The notes beneath the pieces are model-generated. The model was given only the letters and a program-made list of their open reading frames with translations, was not told the origin of the DNA and searched no databases. This document shows, piece after piece, positions 16,130 through 23,483 of a DNA stretch of 25,976 bases. Both the position numbers and the translations under genes were made by a program. Location of the stretch: assembly GCA_964442285.1 (NCBI GenBank), contig CAYTZH010000053.1:1-25976 (forward strand), in the 5' to 3' direction. The stretch comes from CAYTZH01 sp964442285. GTDB taxonomy: Bacteria > Myxococcota_A > UBA9160 > JAFDET01. The first letter of the stretch is position 1; every line of letters begins with the position of its first letter.

Positions 16130-16680
16130 CCCGCTCCTCGGGGGTCGGGCCCTCCCGCGCCTCGGGGGTCGGGCCCTCCCGCGCCTCGGNNNNNNNNNNN
16201 NNNNNNNNNNNNNNNNNNNNNNNNNNNNNNNNNNNNNNNNNNNNNNNNNNNNNNNNNNNNNNNNNNNNNNNNNNNNNNNNNNNNNNNNNCCTCGGGGGTC
16301 GGGCCCTCCCGCGCCTCGGGGGTCGGGCCCTCCCGCGCCTCGGAGGCGGCGACGTCGCGCAGCGCCGCCAGGGTCCGGTCGCCGAGGAGCAGGGACGGAT
16401 CGTGGCGGAAGCGCAGCTCCGGGGTGCGCCGCAGGGCCAGGGCCCGGGCCAGGCGACGGCGCAGGAAGCCCGCGGCGCTCTCGAGGCCCCGGCCGATCGC
16501 CTCCCGGTCCGCGTCCTCCTCGAGGGCGCTCCACAGCACCCGGGCGTTGGAGAGATCGGGCGCCACGTCGACCCGGGTCAGGGTGAGCAGGCGCACGCGC
16601 GGGTCGGTGACCTCCTCCCGCAGCAGCCGCGCCAGCTCCTCGCGAATCTGCTCGCCGATGCGTTCGGTGCGCCGGCTCAA
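16122..16680 (-). CDS. rbfA: Ribosome-binding factor A with repeat tail, interrupted by assembly gap
   Basis: RbfA matures the 30S subunit and the 16S rRNA 5' helix. The core, residues 1 to about 113, is normal: MSRRTERIGEQIREELARLL, EEVTDPRV, LTLTRVDVAPDLSNARVLW and LRRTPELRFRHDPS. It is followed by an octapeptide repeat AREGPTPE encoded by perfect 24-bp units, in which 100 N (16190-16289) hide an unknown length. Reading the 100 N literally shifts the frame. If the true array is a whole number of units, the frame continues to AREGPTPE-ERDG and stops at TAG 16124-16122, eight bases inside truB. The start is TTG at 16680, overlapping the ylxP stop as TTGA, with AGAGG 7 bases upstream. The tail has no counterpart that I recognise in RbfA. 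The core call is secure; the end is inference. Confidence 0.88.
16137..16338. repeat. 24-bp minisatellite in rbfA
   Basis: Perfect 24-bp units lie at 16137-16160 and 16161-16184 on the left of the gap and at 16291-16314 and 16315-16338 on the right. Each side also has a partial unit (16185-16189; and CTCGG after 16338). On the minus strand each unit encodes AREGPTPE in the rbfA frame. All visible copies are identical, as expected for a young or homogenised array. True copy number is unknown because the assembly gap sits inside it. Confidence 0.93.
16190..16289. other. Scaffold gap of 100 N
   Basis: Exactly 100 N, the usual placeholder for a gap of unknown size. Both sides end within the same 24-bp repeat, which explains why short-read assembly failed. 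100 is not a multiple of 24 or of 3, so frames must not be read across it. Confidence 0.98.
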
Positions 16681-17051
16681 CCCTCGTCCTCTTCGCCCTC
16701 GCCGGGCGCGTCGTCCCCGCCCGGCGCGTCCCCGCCCGGCAGCTCGCCGGCCCAGGCCTCGTGGGGAAGGGGCAGGATCTCGATGTCCGAGGCCAGCACC
16801 TCGGCCAGGTGGAGGTCCTCGATGAAGTCCAGGGCCTTCTCGAGCACCCGCCGGACGCTGGCGGCGTCGCTGCCCGCCGCGGCGAGGCCCAGCTGGACCC
16901 GCTGCCAGGTATCCTGGCCGCCCACCTCGGCGACGGCCACGTTCAGCGCGTTGCGCAGCCGGCGGGTGACCGACCGCACCACGCCGCGCTTCTCCTTCAG
17001 CGACTGGGAGCCGTGGACGTGCAGCTCGACGACGGCGGCCCCGACGATCAT
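16677..17051 (-). CDS. ylxP: DUF503 family protein (YlxP)
   Basis: A 124-residue protein whose first 90 residues match DUF503: MIVGAAVVELHVHGSQSLKEKR, VRSVTRRLRNALNVAVAEVG, DTWQRVQLGLAAAGSD and ALDFIEDLHLAEVLASDIEI. In Bacillus subtilis the homologue ylxP sits between infB and rbfA, exactly as here; its biochemical role is not settled, though the location implies ribosome maturation or translation. The last 25 residues are an acidic Gly/Asp/Glu-rich tail (PGGDAPGGDDAPGEGEEDEG) beyond the usual domain. The ATG overlaps the infB stop as ATGA and has no close ribosome-binding site, so it probably depends on coupling. The TGA overlaps the rbfA TTG. Confidence 0.9.
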   Translation of the reverse strand: MIVGAAVVELHVHGSQSLKEKRGVVRSVTRRLRNALNVAVAEVGGQDTWQRVQLGLAAAGSDAASVRRVLEKALDFIEDLHLAEVLASDIEILPLPHEAWAGELPGGDAPGGDDAPGEGEEDEG

Positions 17052-19540
17052 TCGAGGGAGGCGGGCTTCTCCTCGAGCTCGAAGACCTCGATGACGTCCC
17101 CGATCTTGACGTCGTTGTAGCCCTCGATCCCGACGCCGCACTCGAAGCCGGTCTGGACCTCGCGGACGTCGTCCTTGAAGCGGCGCAGGGAGCCGACCTT
17201 GCCCTGGTAGATCTGGACGCCGTCGCGCACCAGGCGGCAGTCGGCGCCGCGCCGGACCAGCCCGTCGACGACGTAGCAGCCGGCGATCGTCCCCACCTTG
17301 GGCACCGTGAAGGTCTCGCGCACCTCGACCCGCCCGAGCTCCTTCTCCTCCAGGGTGGCCGGCAGCAGGCCCGCCATGGCCGCGCGGATCTCGTCGGTGA
17401 CCTCGTAGATCACCTGGTACATGCGCACGTCGACGCCCTGGCTCTCGGCGGCGCGGCGCGCGGCCGGGTCGGGGCGCACGTGGAAGCCCACCACGATCGC
17501 CTCGCTGGCCCGGGCGAGCATGACGTCGTTCTCGCCCACCGCGCCGACGCCGGCGTGGATCACCTTGACCCCGACCTTGTCGGTGGAGAGCTTCTGGATC
17601 GCGTCCTGCAGAGCCTCGACCGAGCCCTGCACGTCGCCCTTCAGCACCACGCGAAGCTCCTTGGGCCCAGCGTCCTCGTCGGCCTGGGCGAAGAGCTCCT
17701 CGAGGCTCACCTTGCGCGGCGCCGGCTCGGCCTGCTTGGCGCGGCGCTCGGCCAGGCGGTGGGACACCACCTCCTTGGCATCCCGCTCGCTCTCCACCAC
17801 GTGGAAGGCGTCGCCGGCCTCGGGCACCCCGGACAGGCCCACGAGCTGCACCGGCGTGGAGGGCGGGGCCTCCTTGAGCGCCTGGCCCCGCTCGTTCTGC
17901 ATGGCGCGCACCCGACCGGTCTCGGTGCCGGCCACCACCACGTCGCCCGGCGTGAGCGTCCCGCGCTGCACGAGCACCGTGGCCACCGGCCCGCGGCCCT
18001 TGTCGAGCTTGGCCTCGAGCACCACGCCCGAGGCGCGGACCGTGGGATCGGCCTTCAGCTCGAGCAGCTCGGACTGGAGCTTCAGCATCTCCAGCAGCTT
18101 GTCGAGGCCGGTGCCCTGGATCGCGGAGGTCTCGACGGTGATCGTGTCGCCGCCGAACTCCTCGGGGACCAGGCCGTGCTCCATCAGCCGCTGGCGGGTC
18201 TGGGCGGGGTTGGCCTCGGGCAGGTCGCACTTGTTGAGCGCGACCACGATGGGCACCTCGGCGGCCTTGGCGTGGGCGATGGCCTCCACCGTCTGGGGCA
18301 TGGCGCCCTCGGTCGCCGCCACCACCAGCACCACCACGTCGGTCGCCTGGGCGCCGCGGGCGCGCATGGTGGTGAAGGCCGCGTGGCCCGGCGTGTCCAG
18401 GAAGGTGAGCTTCTCCCCGTCGACGGTGATCTGGTAGGCGCCGATGTGCTGGGTGATGCCGCCGGCCTCGCCCGCCACCACGTCGGTCTTGCGCAGGGCG
18501 TCGAGGATGGACGTCTTGCCGTGGTCCACGTGGCCCATGACGGTGATCACGGGCGGCCGGGGCGCCAGGTTCTCGTCGGCGATGTCGGCGGGGCTGGTCC
18601 CGAGCACCTCCTCCTCGCGGAAGCCCACGTCCTGGATCTCGTAGCCGAACTCCTTGGCGACCCGCGCCGCGGTCTCGGCGTCGATGCCCTGATTGACGGA
18701 GGCCATGGTGCCGAGGGCCATGAGCCGCCCCTGCACCTGGGCCGCCTTCTGGCCCAGCTCCTTGGCCAGCTCGCCCACGCTGACCGTGCCCTCGATCCGG
18801 ATCACGCGCTTCTGCTGCTTCGGCGCGGCGGTGGGCGCGGCGGCCTTCTTGGCAGCGGCGTCGCGTCGCTTGCGCCGGGGATTCTGCAGGGCCCGCGGAT
18901 CGACGGTGACGGGACGTCGCACGACCGTGCGCCCGGAGACCTGGCGCGCGATCTGCTCCTGCTCGCGCAGGTTCACCACCTCGCGCACGCGCTTGCGCTG
19001 CTTGCCCTTGCCGGCGGGGCCCGCGGGCCCGCCCGGGGCGGTGGTTCCCGCGGGCGCCGGACCGGGGGCGGCCGACGCCGCGGGGCGCTGCTCGGCGGCG
19101 GGCTGCGCCGGCGCCTCGGACTCGACCTCCGCCTCGGGGGCCGCCGCGGCAACTTCCTCGGGCTCCGGCTCGGGAGCGGCCTCGGCCTCCGCCGCCGGGG
19201 CCTCCGTCTCCGCGGCGATCGGCTCGGGGACCGGCTCGGCGGCGGGCGTCGCCTCCTCGGCGGGCGTCGGCGGCGGCTCGGCCACCGGCTCGGCCTTGGG
19301 CTCGACCTTCTTGCGCCGACGCCGGATGACCTTGCGCCCGCCTTCGGTCTCGACGGTCTTCTCGACCACCACCTGCTTGGGGGGCCCGCCCCCGAGCTTG
19401 ACGCGCAGGTCGTCGGCGACCGTCTCGTCGAGGGCGGCCATGGCGCTCTTCACTTCGATCCCGACCTCGCGGGCCTTCTCCACGAAGTCGTTGCGATCGA
19501 TGCCGAGCTCCTCGGCCAGCTTGTACGCCCGGATCGACAT
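17048..19540 (-). CDS. infB: Translation initiation factor IF-2
   Basis: IF-2 is the GTPase that brings initiator tRNA to the 30S subunit and promotes subunit joining. The 830-residue protein starts with the IF2_N module (MSIRAYKLAEELGIDRNDFV). Residues about 85-175 are a low-complexity Ala/Pro/Glu linker, and basic patches plus a second IF2_N-like segment (KRVIRIEGTVSVGELAKELG) follow near 245. The G domain has GHVDHGKTS (336-344), GGITQHIGAYQ, DTPGHAAF (382-389) and NKCD (436-439), then domains II to IV ending GFECGVGIEGYNDVKIGDVIEVFE. The ATG lies 3 bases after the nusA stop. The ylxR and ylxQ genes found between nusA and infB in Firmicutes are absent. It overlaps ylxP as ATGA. Confidence 0.97.
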   Translation of the reverse strand: MSIRAYKLAEELGIDRNDFVEKAREVGIEVKSAMAALDETVADDLRVKLGGGPPKQVVVEKTVETEGGRKVIRRRRKKVEPKAEPVAEPPPTPAEEATPAAEPVPEPIAAETEAPAAEAEAAPEPEPEEVAAAAPEAEVESEAPAQPAAEQRPAASAAPGPAPAGTTAPGGPAGPAGKGKQRKRVREVVNLREQEQIARQVSGRTVVRRPVTVDPRALQNPRRKRRDAAAKKAAAPTAAPKQQKRVIRIEGTVSVGELAKELGQKAAQVQGRLMALGTMASVNQGIDAETAARVAKEFGYEIQDVGFREEEVLGTSPADIADENLAPRPPVITVMGHVDHGKTSILDALRKTDVVAGEAGGITQHIGAYQITVDGEKLTFLDTPGHAAFTTMRARGAQATDVVVLVVAATEGAMPQTVEAIAHAKAAEVPIVVALNKCDLPEANPAQTRQRLMEHGLVPEEFGGDTITVETSAIQGTGLDKLLEMLKLQSELLELKADPTVRASGVVLEAKLDKGRGPVATVLVQRGTLTPGDVVVAGTETGRVRAMQNERGQALKEAPPSTPVQLVGLSGVPEAGDAFHVVESERDAKEVVSHRLAERRAKQAEPAPRKVSLEELFAQADEDAGPKELRVVLKGDVQGSVEALQDAIQKLSTDKVGVKVIHAGVGAVGENDVMLARASEAIVVGFHVRPDPAARRAAESQGVDVRMYQVIYEVTDEIRAAMAGLLPATLEEKELGRVEVRETFTVPKVGTIAGCYVVDGLVRRGADCRLVRDGVQIYQGKVGSLRRFKDDVREVQTGFECGVGIEGYNDVKIGDVIEVFELEEKPASLE

Positions 19541-19543
19541 GCG

Positions 19544-20905
19544 CTACTCGCTCGACGCCTCCGACTCCGCGGGCGCGGCCTCGGCGGCGGCCGCCGCCTC
19601 CTGAGCCACGCGCTCCTCCTCCAGACGGGCCCGCTCCGCCTCCTGGCGGGCGAGCTCCTCCTCCTCCCGCTTGCGCACGGCGAGCTCGGAGGCCTTCTGC
19701 TTGATGGCGTTCGCGCCGGCCTCGTCGATGCCCGGCAGGTGGGTGAGCACCTCCATCTGGCAGTCCGCGAGGTCTTCCAGGGAGGTGATCCCCTGCTGCA
19801 GGAGCAGGTCGGCCTCGGGATCGCCACAGCCCTCCACCACCGACACGGCCTCGGCGAGCCAGCGCGCGACCTCGCGCATGGCAGACTCGCTCTTGATGTC
19901 GATCCGCCAGCCGGTGAGCTGCACCGCCAGGCGCACGTTCTGCCCCTTGCGGCCGATGGCGAGGGAGAGCTGATCGTCGGGAACGATCACGTCCATGCTC
20001 TTCTCGCCCTCGTCGATGATCACCTTGGAGACCTGGGCGGGCGAGAGGGCGCTGCAGACGTAGCGGGCCGGGTCCGGGCTCCAGGGCACGATGTCGATGC
20101 GCTCCCCGCGCAGCTCCTGGACCACCGCCTGCACCCGGCTGCCCTTCATGCCCACGCAGGCGCCCACGGGATCCACGTCGCTGTCGCGGCTGGCGACGGC
20201 GATCTTCGAGCGGCCGCCCGGCTCGCGCGCAGCGGCCTCGATGGTGACGATACCCTCGTACATCTCGGGCACCTCCTGCTCGAAGAGCTTCATGAGCAGG
20301 TCCTTGCTGGCCCGGGAGAGCACGATCTGCGGACCCTTGGTGGCCTTGTTCACCTCGAGCACGTAGGCCCGGATGCGGTCGTTGGGCCGGTAGTTCTCCC
20401 GGGGCACCTGCTCCTTCACGGGCAGGACGGCCTCGGCGCGGCCGAGATCGACGATGATCGAGCCCTTCTCGAAGCGGCGTACGATTCCGTTGACCACCTC
20501 GCCCTCACGATCGTGGTACTCGTCGTAGACCAGGTCGCGCTCGGCGTCGCGGACCCGCTGGATGATCACCTGCTTCGCCGTCTGGGCCACGATCCGACCG
20601 AACTCCGCGGTGTCGAGCTTCACGCCGATCTCGTCGCCCACCTCGCAGTCGGGGTCGTAGTTGCGCGCCTCCCCGATCGGGATCTGCGTCTCGCCGTCGC
20701 TGACCTCGTCGACCACGGTCTTGAACTCGAAGAGCTCGATCTCCTCCAGCTCCTCGTTGTATTGGGCCTCGATCTCGCGCTCCTGCCCGTACTTGCGGCG
20801 CGCGGCCTGCTTCAGCGCCTCCTCGAGCGCGCCGATGATGACCATCCGGTCGATGCCCTTGTCCTTGGCGACCTGATCGATCTCGCGCTTCAGACCCGAG
20901 AACAT
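19544..20905 (-). CDS. nusA: Transcription termination/antitermination factor NusA
   Basis: NusA binds RNA polymerase and nascent RNA and modulates pausing, intrinsic termination and antitermination. The 453-residue protein has the N-terminal polymerase-binding domain (LKREIDQVAKDKGIDRMVII to about 125) and an S1 domain (GEVVNGIVRRFEKGSIIVDLG). The two KH domains include VDPVGACVGMKGSRVQAVVQEL, RIDIVPWSPDP and LSLAIGRKGQNVRLAVQLTG. A short HhH-like C-terminal segment follows (ITSLEDLADCQMEVLTHLPGIDE), then a Glu/Ala-rich charged tail of about 40 residues. The ATG has GGGAG 9 bases upstream and follows rimP by 22 bases. An intrinsic terminator in the operon leader (21480-21505) makes NusA-linked autoregulation a serious possibility. 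Confidence 0.97.
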   Translation of the reverse strand: MFSGLKREIDQVAKDKGIDRMVIIGALEEALKQAARRKYGQEREIEAQYNEELEEIELFEFKTVVDEVSDGETQIPIGEARNYDPDCEVGDEIGVKLDTAEFGRIVAQTAKQVIIQRVRDAERDLVYDEYHDREGEVVNGIVRRFEKGSIIVDLGRAEAVLPVKEQVPRENYRPNDRIRAYVLEVNKATKGPQIVLSRASKDLLMKLFEQEVPEMYEGIVTIEAAAREPGGRSKIAVASRDSDVDPVGACVGMKGSRVQAVVQELRGERIDIVPWSPDPARYVCSALSPAQVSKVIIDEGEKSMDVIVPDDQLSLAIGRKGQNVRLAVQLTGWRIDIKSESAMREVARWLAEAVSVVEGCGDPEADLLLQQGITSLEDLADCQMEVLTHLPGIDEAGANAIKQKASELAVRKREEEELARQEAERARLEEERVAQEAAAAAEAAPAESEASSE

Positions 20906-20927
20906 GCCTGTCGACTCCCGGCGGGGG

Positions 20928-21422
20928 CTACCGGCCCCGTGCGAAATCCGCCGACGTGAACTCGTAGACCGCGTTCGCCCGTGCGACCTCGGCGAACGCG
21001 ATCTCGACCTCCCGTCCGTCCACCTCCAACCGCAGCCGCCCGTCCCCGAAATCCAGCAGGCGTCCGCGGAAGCGGCGGCGCCCGTCCACCGGACGCCGCG
21101 TCTCGACCTTCACCTCGCGGCCCCGGGCCGCGTCGAAATCCTTCTCCCGGGCCAGCACCCGGTCCAGCCCCGGCGACGAGACCTCCAGGCGGTATCGCCC
21201 CCGGATCAGCTCGGCCACGTCGAGCTGGGTTCCCAGCTCGCGCGAGACCTGCGCGCATCGCTCCACCGCCACCCGGCCGTCGTTCTCGGGCGTGTCCACG
21301 ATGACCCGCACGACCCGTGCCCCGTTGCCACCCGCCAGCTCCACGTCCACGAGCTCGAGCCCGTGGTCCTCGACGATCGGCTCCACCAGCGCCCGGAGCT
21401 CGGGCGGAATCTCCCGGTACAA
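20928..21422 (-). CDS. rimP: Ribosome maturation factor RimP
   Basis: RimP helps 30S assembly and is normally the first gene of the nusA-infB operon, as here. I place the start at TTG 21422, giving 164 residues (MYREIPPELRALVEPIVEDH): it has AGGA 7 bases upstream, and the homologous region begins within a few residues. Upstream in-frame GTG or ATG codons would translate the terminator and leader, so I reject them. Family blocks seen are GLELVDVELAGG, VRVIVDTPENDGRVAVERCAQVSRELG in two parts, YRLEVSSPGLDRVL and GREVKVETRRPVDGRRRFRG. The gene begins about 57 bases after a strong intrinsic terminator, and two repeats with hairpin potential lie between, so its expression must depend on read-through or on a promoter I cannot see. 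Confidence 0.93.
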   Translation of the reverse strand: MYREIPPELRALVEPIVEDHGLELVDVELAGGNGARVVRVIVDTPENDGRVAVERCAQVSRELGTQLDVAELIRGRYRLEVSSPGLDRVLAREKDFDAARGREVKVETRRPVDGRRRFRGRLLDFGDGRLRLEVDGREVEIAFAEVARANAVYEFTSADFARGR

Positions 21423-21440
21423 CGTCCCGTCCTGCGCCGA

Positions 21441-21480
21441 CGAGCGGCGCCAACACACCCGCCGCCGAGCGGCGCCAACA
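21441..21480. repeat. Direct repeat with 25-bp period ahead of rimP
   Basis: The 15-base sequence CGAGCGGCGCCAACA occurs at 21441-21455 and again at 21466-21480, a period of 25 bases. On the minus strand each copy begins a GC hairpin (CGCCGC/GCGGCG for the first, CGCCG/CGGCG for the second). They fill the space between the terminator T-tract and the rimP ribosome-binding site. Confidence 0.75.
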
Positions 21481-21505
21481 AAAAAAGCGGACACGGAGTC
21501 CGCTT
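21480..21505 (-). terminator. Strong intrinsic terminator in the rimP-nusA leader
   Basis: On the minus strand AAGCGGAC (21505-21498) and GTCCGCTT (21492-21485) form an 8-bp GC-rich stem around a 5-base loop, and the T run continues to 21480 (seven Ts in all). This is the clearest intrinsic terminator in the window. It lies 245 bases after the pyrD stop and about 57 bases before the rimP start, so it ends the pyr transcript, attenuates the nusA operon, or both. Confidence 0.9.
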
Positions 21506-21707
21506 CTCGTGCTCCCTCGAGCGTCGAGAGCCTGCGGGGCGAACCCCTTTCCGCCGAGCCGGCACCGAGACGGCACCGAGACGAATGCCGCGCCCGAGCG
21601 CCGCCCGATGCCGCGCCCGGGCACCGATCAACGCCTGGGGGCCGCATCGCGGCGCCGACACCGCGCATCCCGCCGGCACTCCGCCCGCGTGCGCGGAGCC
21701 TGCGCAA
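21506..21707 (-). ncRNA. Structured untranslated leader between pyrD and rimP
   Basis: This is the main part of the 328-base gene-free stretch 21423-21750. If transcribed from the candidate promoter, it would be an RNA of about 220 bases ending at the terminator. It holds a stem CTCCGC/GCGGAG soon after the presumed start and GGGG-TTCG-CCCC (21547-21536), a stable UUCG-type tetraloop. A 7-bp hairpin (21530-21512) lies just before the terminator. Direct repeats are present: an 11-base unit twice in tandem (21560-21581) and a 12-base unit at 21585-21596 and 21608-21619. No tRNA is present, unlike the metY leader of E. coli. I cannot match it to a named RNA family; it may be only a leader. Confidence 0.4.
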
Positions 21708-21734
21708 ACTATCCGAATTGCATCGGGATGGCAA
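21708..21734 (-). promoter_or_regulatory. Candidate promoter upstream of the rimP-nusA leader
   Basis: On the minus strand TTGCCA (21734-21729; 5 of 6 to the -35 consensus) is followed after 15 bases by GATAGT (21713-21708; 4 of 6 to the -10). The spacing is short, but this is the only AT-leaning patch in the gap, directly after the pyrD stop. Transcription would begin near 21700. Confidence 0.4.
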
Positions 21735-21750
21735 CGCGCGGGTGAAGGAT

Positions 21751-22680
21751 CTACCCCGCGGGGACCTCCAGGGCGCCGATCAGGTCGGCGACCCGGGCGA
21801 AGCCGTGGCGCGCCGCGTAGGCGGCGATGCCGTCGGCGACCTCGCCCGCCGCCGCCGGGTTCAGGTAGTTGGCCGTGCCCACCTGCACCGCCGTCGCGCC
21901 GCAGAGCAGGAACTTCACGGCATCCTCCGCCGTCGCGATGCCGCCGATGCCGCAGATGGGGATCGACACCGCCCGGGCGGCCTGCCAGACCATGCGCAGG
22001 GCCACCGGCCGGATGGCGGGCCCCGAGAGCCCGCCGAGGACGTTGCGCAGCACCGGCCGGCGGGTCTCCACGTCCACCTCCAGGGCCTGGAGGGTGTTGA
22101 TCAGGGCCACCGCGTCGGCGCCCTCCGCCTCACACACCCGCGCCATCTCGGCGATGCTCGTGACGTTGGGCGAGAGCTTCACGAGCAGGGGCAGCGACGT
22201 GGCCCGGCGCGTGGCGCCCACCAGGCCCGCCAGCAGCGCCGGGTTCTGCCCGAACTCGATGCCGCCGCTCTTCACGTGGGGACAGGAGGCGTTGATCTCG
22301 AGCCCCGACACCCGCGGCACGCCCGAGAGCCGCTTGCACACCTCGGCGTACTGGTCGGGCTCGGTGCCGAACACGCTCGCGATCACCGGCACGCCCTCGG
22401 GCAGCGCCGGCAGCTTCTCGGCGACGAAGGCCTCGACCCCCACGTTCTCGAGCCCGATGGCGTTGAGCATGCCCGCCGGCGTCTCGACGATGCGCGGCGG
22501 CAGGTTCCCCGTGCGGGGCTCGAGGGTCAGGCTCTTGGCCACGAAGCCGCCGATGCGCTGCAGGTCGAGGAAGGGGGCGAACTCGGTGCCGTAGCCGAAG
22601 GTCCCCGACGCGGTCAGCACCGGATTGCGCAGTCGCACGCCGCCCAGGTCGACCGCCGCGTCCACCGCCTCGGGGCTCAC
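21751..22680 (-). CDS. pyrD: Dihydroorotate dehydrogenase, class 1B catalytic subunit
   Basis: This FMN subunit oxidises dihydroorotate to orotate in pyrimidine synthesis, passing electrons to PyrK. The protein has 309 residues. The catalytic base is Cys133 in LEINASCPHVKSGG, which marks class 1 rather than the membrane-bound class 2 enzyme. Other hallmarks are NPVLTASGTFGYG, GFVAKSLTLEPR, GMLNAIGLEN, LLVKLSPNV, GGLSGPAIRPVALRM and GIGGIATAEDAVKFLLCGA. The immediately preceding pyrK, overlapping as GTGA, supports class 1B (NAD-linked heterotetramer). The GTG has GGGAGG 7 bases upstream. The next gene, rimP, lies beyond a leader with a terminator. Confidence 0.96.
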   Translation of the reverse strand: MSPEAVDAAVDLGGVRLRNPVLTASGTFGYGTEFAPFLDLQRIGGFVAKSLTLEPRTGNLPPRIVETPAGMLNAIGLENVGVEAFVAEKLPALPEGVPVIASVFGTEPDQYAEVCKRLSGVPRVSGLEINASCPHVKSGGIEFGQNPALLAGLVGATRRATSLPLLVKLSPNVTSIAEMARVCEAEGADAVALINTLQALEVDVETRRPVLRNVLGGLSGPAIRPVALRMVWQAARAVSIPICGIGGIATAEDAVKFLLCGATAVQVGTANYLNPAAAGEVADGIAAYAARHGFARVADLIGALEVPAG

Positions 22681-23483
22681 GGCAGCGCCTCCCAGGCCAC
22701 CTCGCCGGCCTCGAAGACCGGGCCGTCGCGGCACACCAGGCCGAAGCCCCCGCCGCGCCGGGGCGCCGCGCAGCCGAGACACACGCCGAAGCCGCAGGCC
22801 ATGGGATTCTCGAGCGACACCCAGGCGCGACGCCCGTACCGCTCCGCGAGGTCGGCGGCGGCGCGCATCATGGGCGTCGGTCCGCAGGCGTAGACGACGG
22901 CGTCGCCCGGCTCGGCGAGCGCCGCCTCGAGCAGCTCGGTGACCAGGCCGCGCTGGCCCTCGCTGCCGTCCTCGGTGGCCACCTCGAGCCGCGCCCCGAG
23001 CCCGGCGAAGTCCTCGCGCCCCATCAGGTCGCCCGCGCTGCGCGCCCCGAGGAGCACGCGCACTTCGGCCTCGCGGGCCCGTGCCGCGAGCGCGTAGAGG
23101 GAGGCGATCCCCGTCCCGCCGCCCACCAGCAGCGCCCGGCTCCCGGGCGCCGGCGCCGGGAAGCCGCGGCCCAGGGGCCCGACCAGGCCGACCCGGTCGC
23201 CCTCCCGCGCCGCGGCGAGCAGCTGCGTCCCCCGGCCCGACACCTTGTAGAGGATCTCGACCACCGGCGTGCCGTCCGCCGGTCGCTCGCGATACACGGC
23301 CATGGGTCGGGGGAGCAGCGGGTCGTCGCGACGCACCTCGGTCGTGACGCCGGGGGACAGCATCAGGAACTGGCCGGCCGCGAAGCCCGGCCAGCCGGCC
23401 ACCCGCAGCGCCAGGCGCCGGTTCGCCCCCCCTTCCGCCGCGTTCGCCACCACCTCGCCTGCGGCGCGCAGGGGCTGGCTCAC
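22677..23483 (-). CDS. pyrK: Dihydroorotate dehydrogenase electron-transfer subunit PyrK
   Basis: PyrK holds FAD and a 2Fe-2S cluster and hands electrons from PyrD to NAD. The protein has 268 residues. The ferredoxin-reductase FAD fold begins near residue 20, with LLPRPMAVYRE as flavin block and LLVGGGTGIASLYALA as nucleotide-binding loop. The cluster ligands are Cys230, Cys235, Cys238 and Cys251 in ACGFGVCLGC and LVCRDGPVF. I chose GTG 23483, which overlaps the rimI stop as GTGA, because earlier frame codons read through rimI. Its ribosome-binding site is poor, so coupling to rimI is likely. Confidence 0.95.
   Translation of the reverse strand: MSQPLRAAGEVVANAAEGGANRRLALRVAGWPGFAAGQFLMLSPGVTTEVRRDDPLLPRPMAVYRERPADGTPVVEILYKVSGRGTQLLAAAREGDRVGLVGPLGRGFPAPAPGSRALLVGGGTGIASLYALAARAREAEVRVLLGARSAGDLMGREDFAGLGARLEVATEDGSEGQRGLVTELLEAALAEPGDAVVYACGPTPMMRAAADLAERYGRRAWVSLENPMACGFGVCLGCAAPRRGGGFGLVCRDGPVFEAGEVAWEALP

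Noticed and set aside
16137..16338. CRISPR array
   Set aside because: The 24-bp units are directly adjacent without spacers and lie in frame in rbfA; no cas genes are present.
15191..16534. TruB with a long N-terminal extension through the N gap
   Set aside because: It depends on reading 100 placeholder bases. ATG 16129 with GAGGAG gives a standard TruB N terminus.
17480..20959. A plus-strand open frame of 1159 codons opposite infB and nusA, and similar long ones at 1859-4960 and 6471-8690
   Set aside because: These frames are antisense to genes with clear homology. Long open antisense frames are expected at this GC content, and their translations are low-complexity Ala/Gly/Arg/His-rich with no motif.
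20928..21734. RimP with about 100 additional N-terminal residues
   Set aside because: The extension would translate the intrinsic terminator and leader repeats, is not like RimP, and TTG 21422 has its own AGGA site.
21506..21750. A tRNA (as in the E. coli metY-rimP operon) in the leader
   Set aside because: The only TTCG element, GGGGTTCGCCCC, is a simple hairpin without the T-loop R-A-N-Y pattern, and no cloverleaf can be drawn on either strand.
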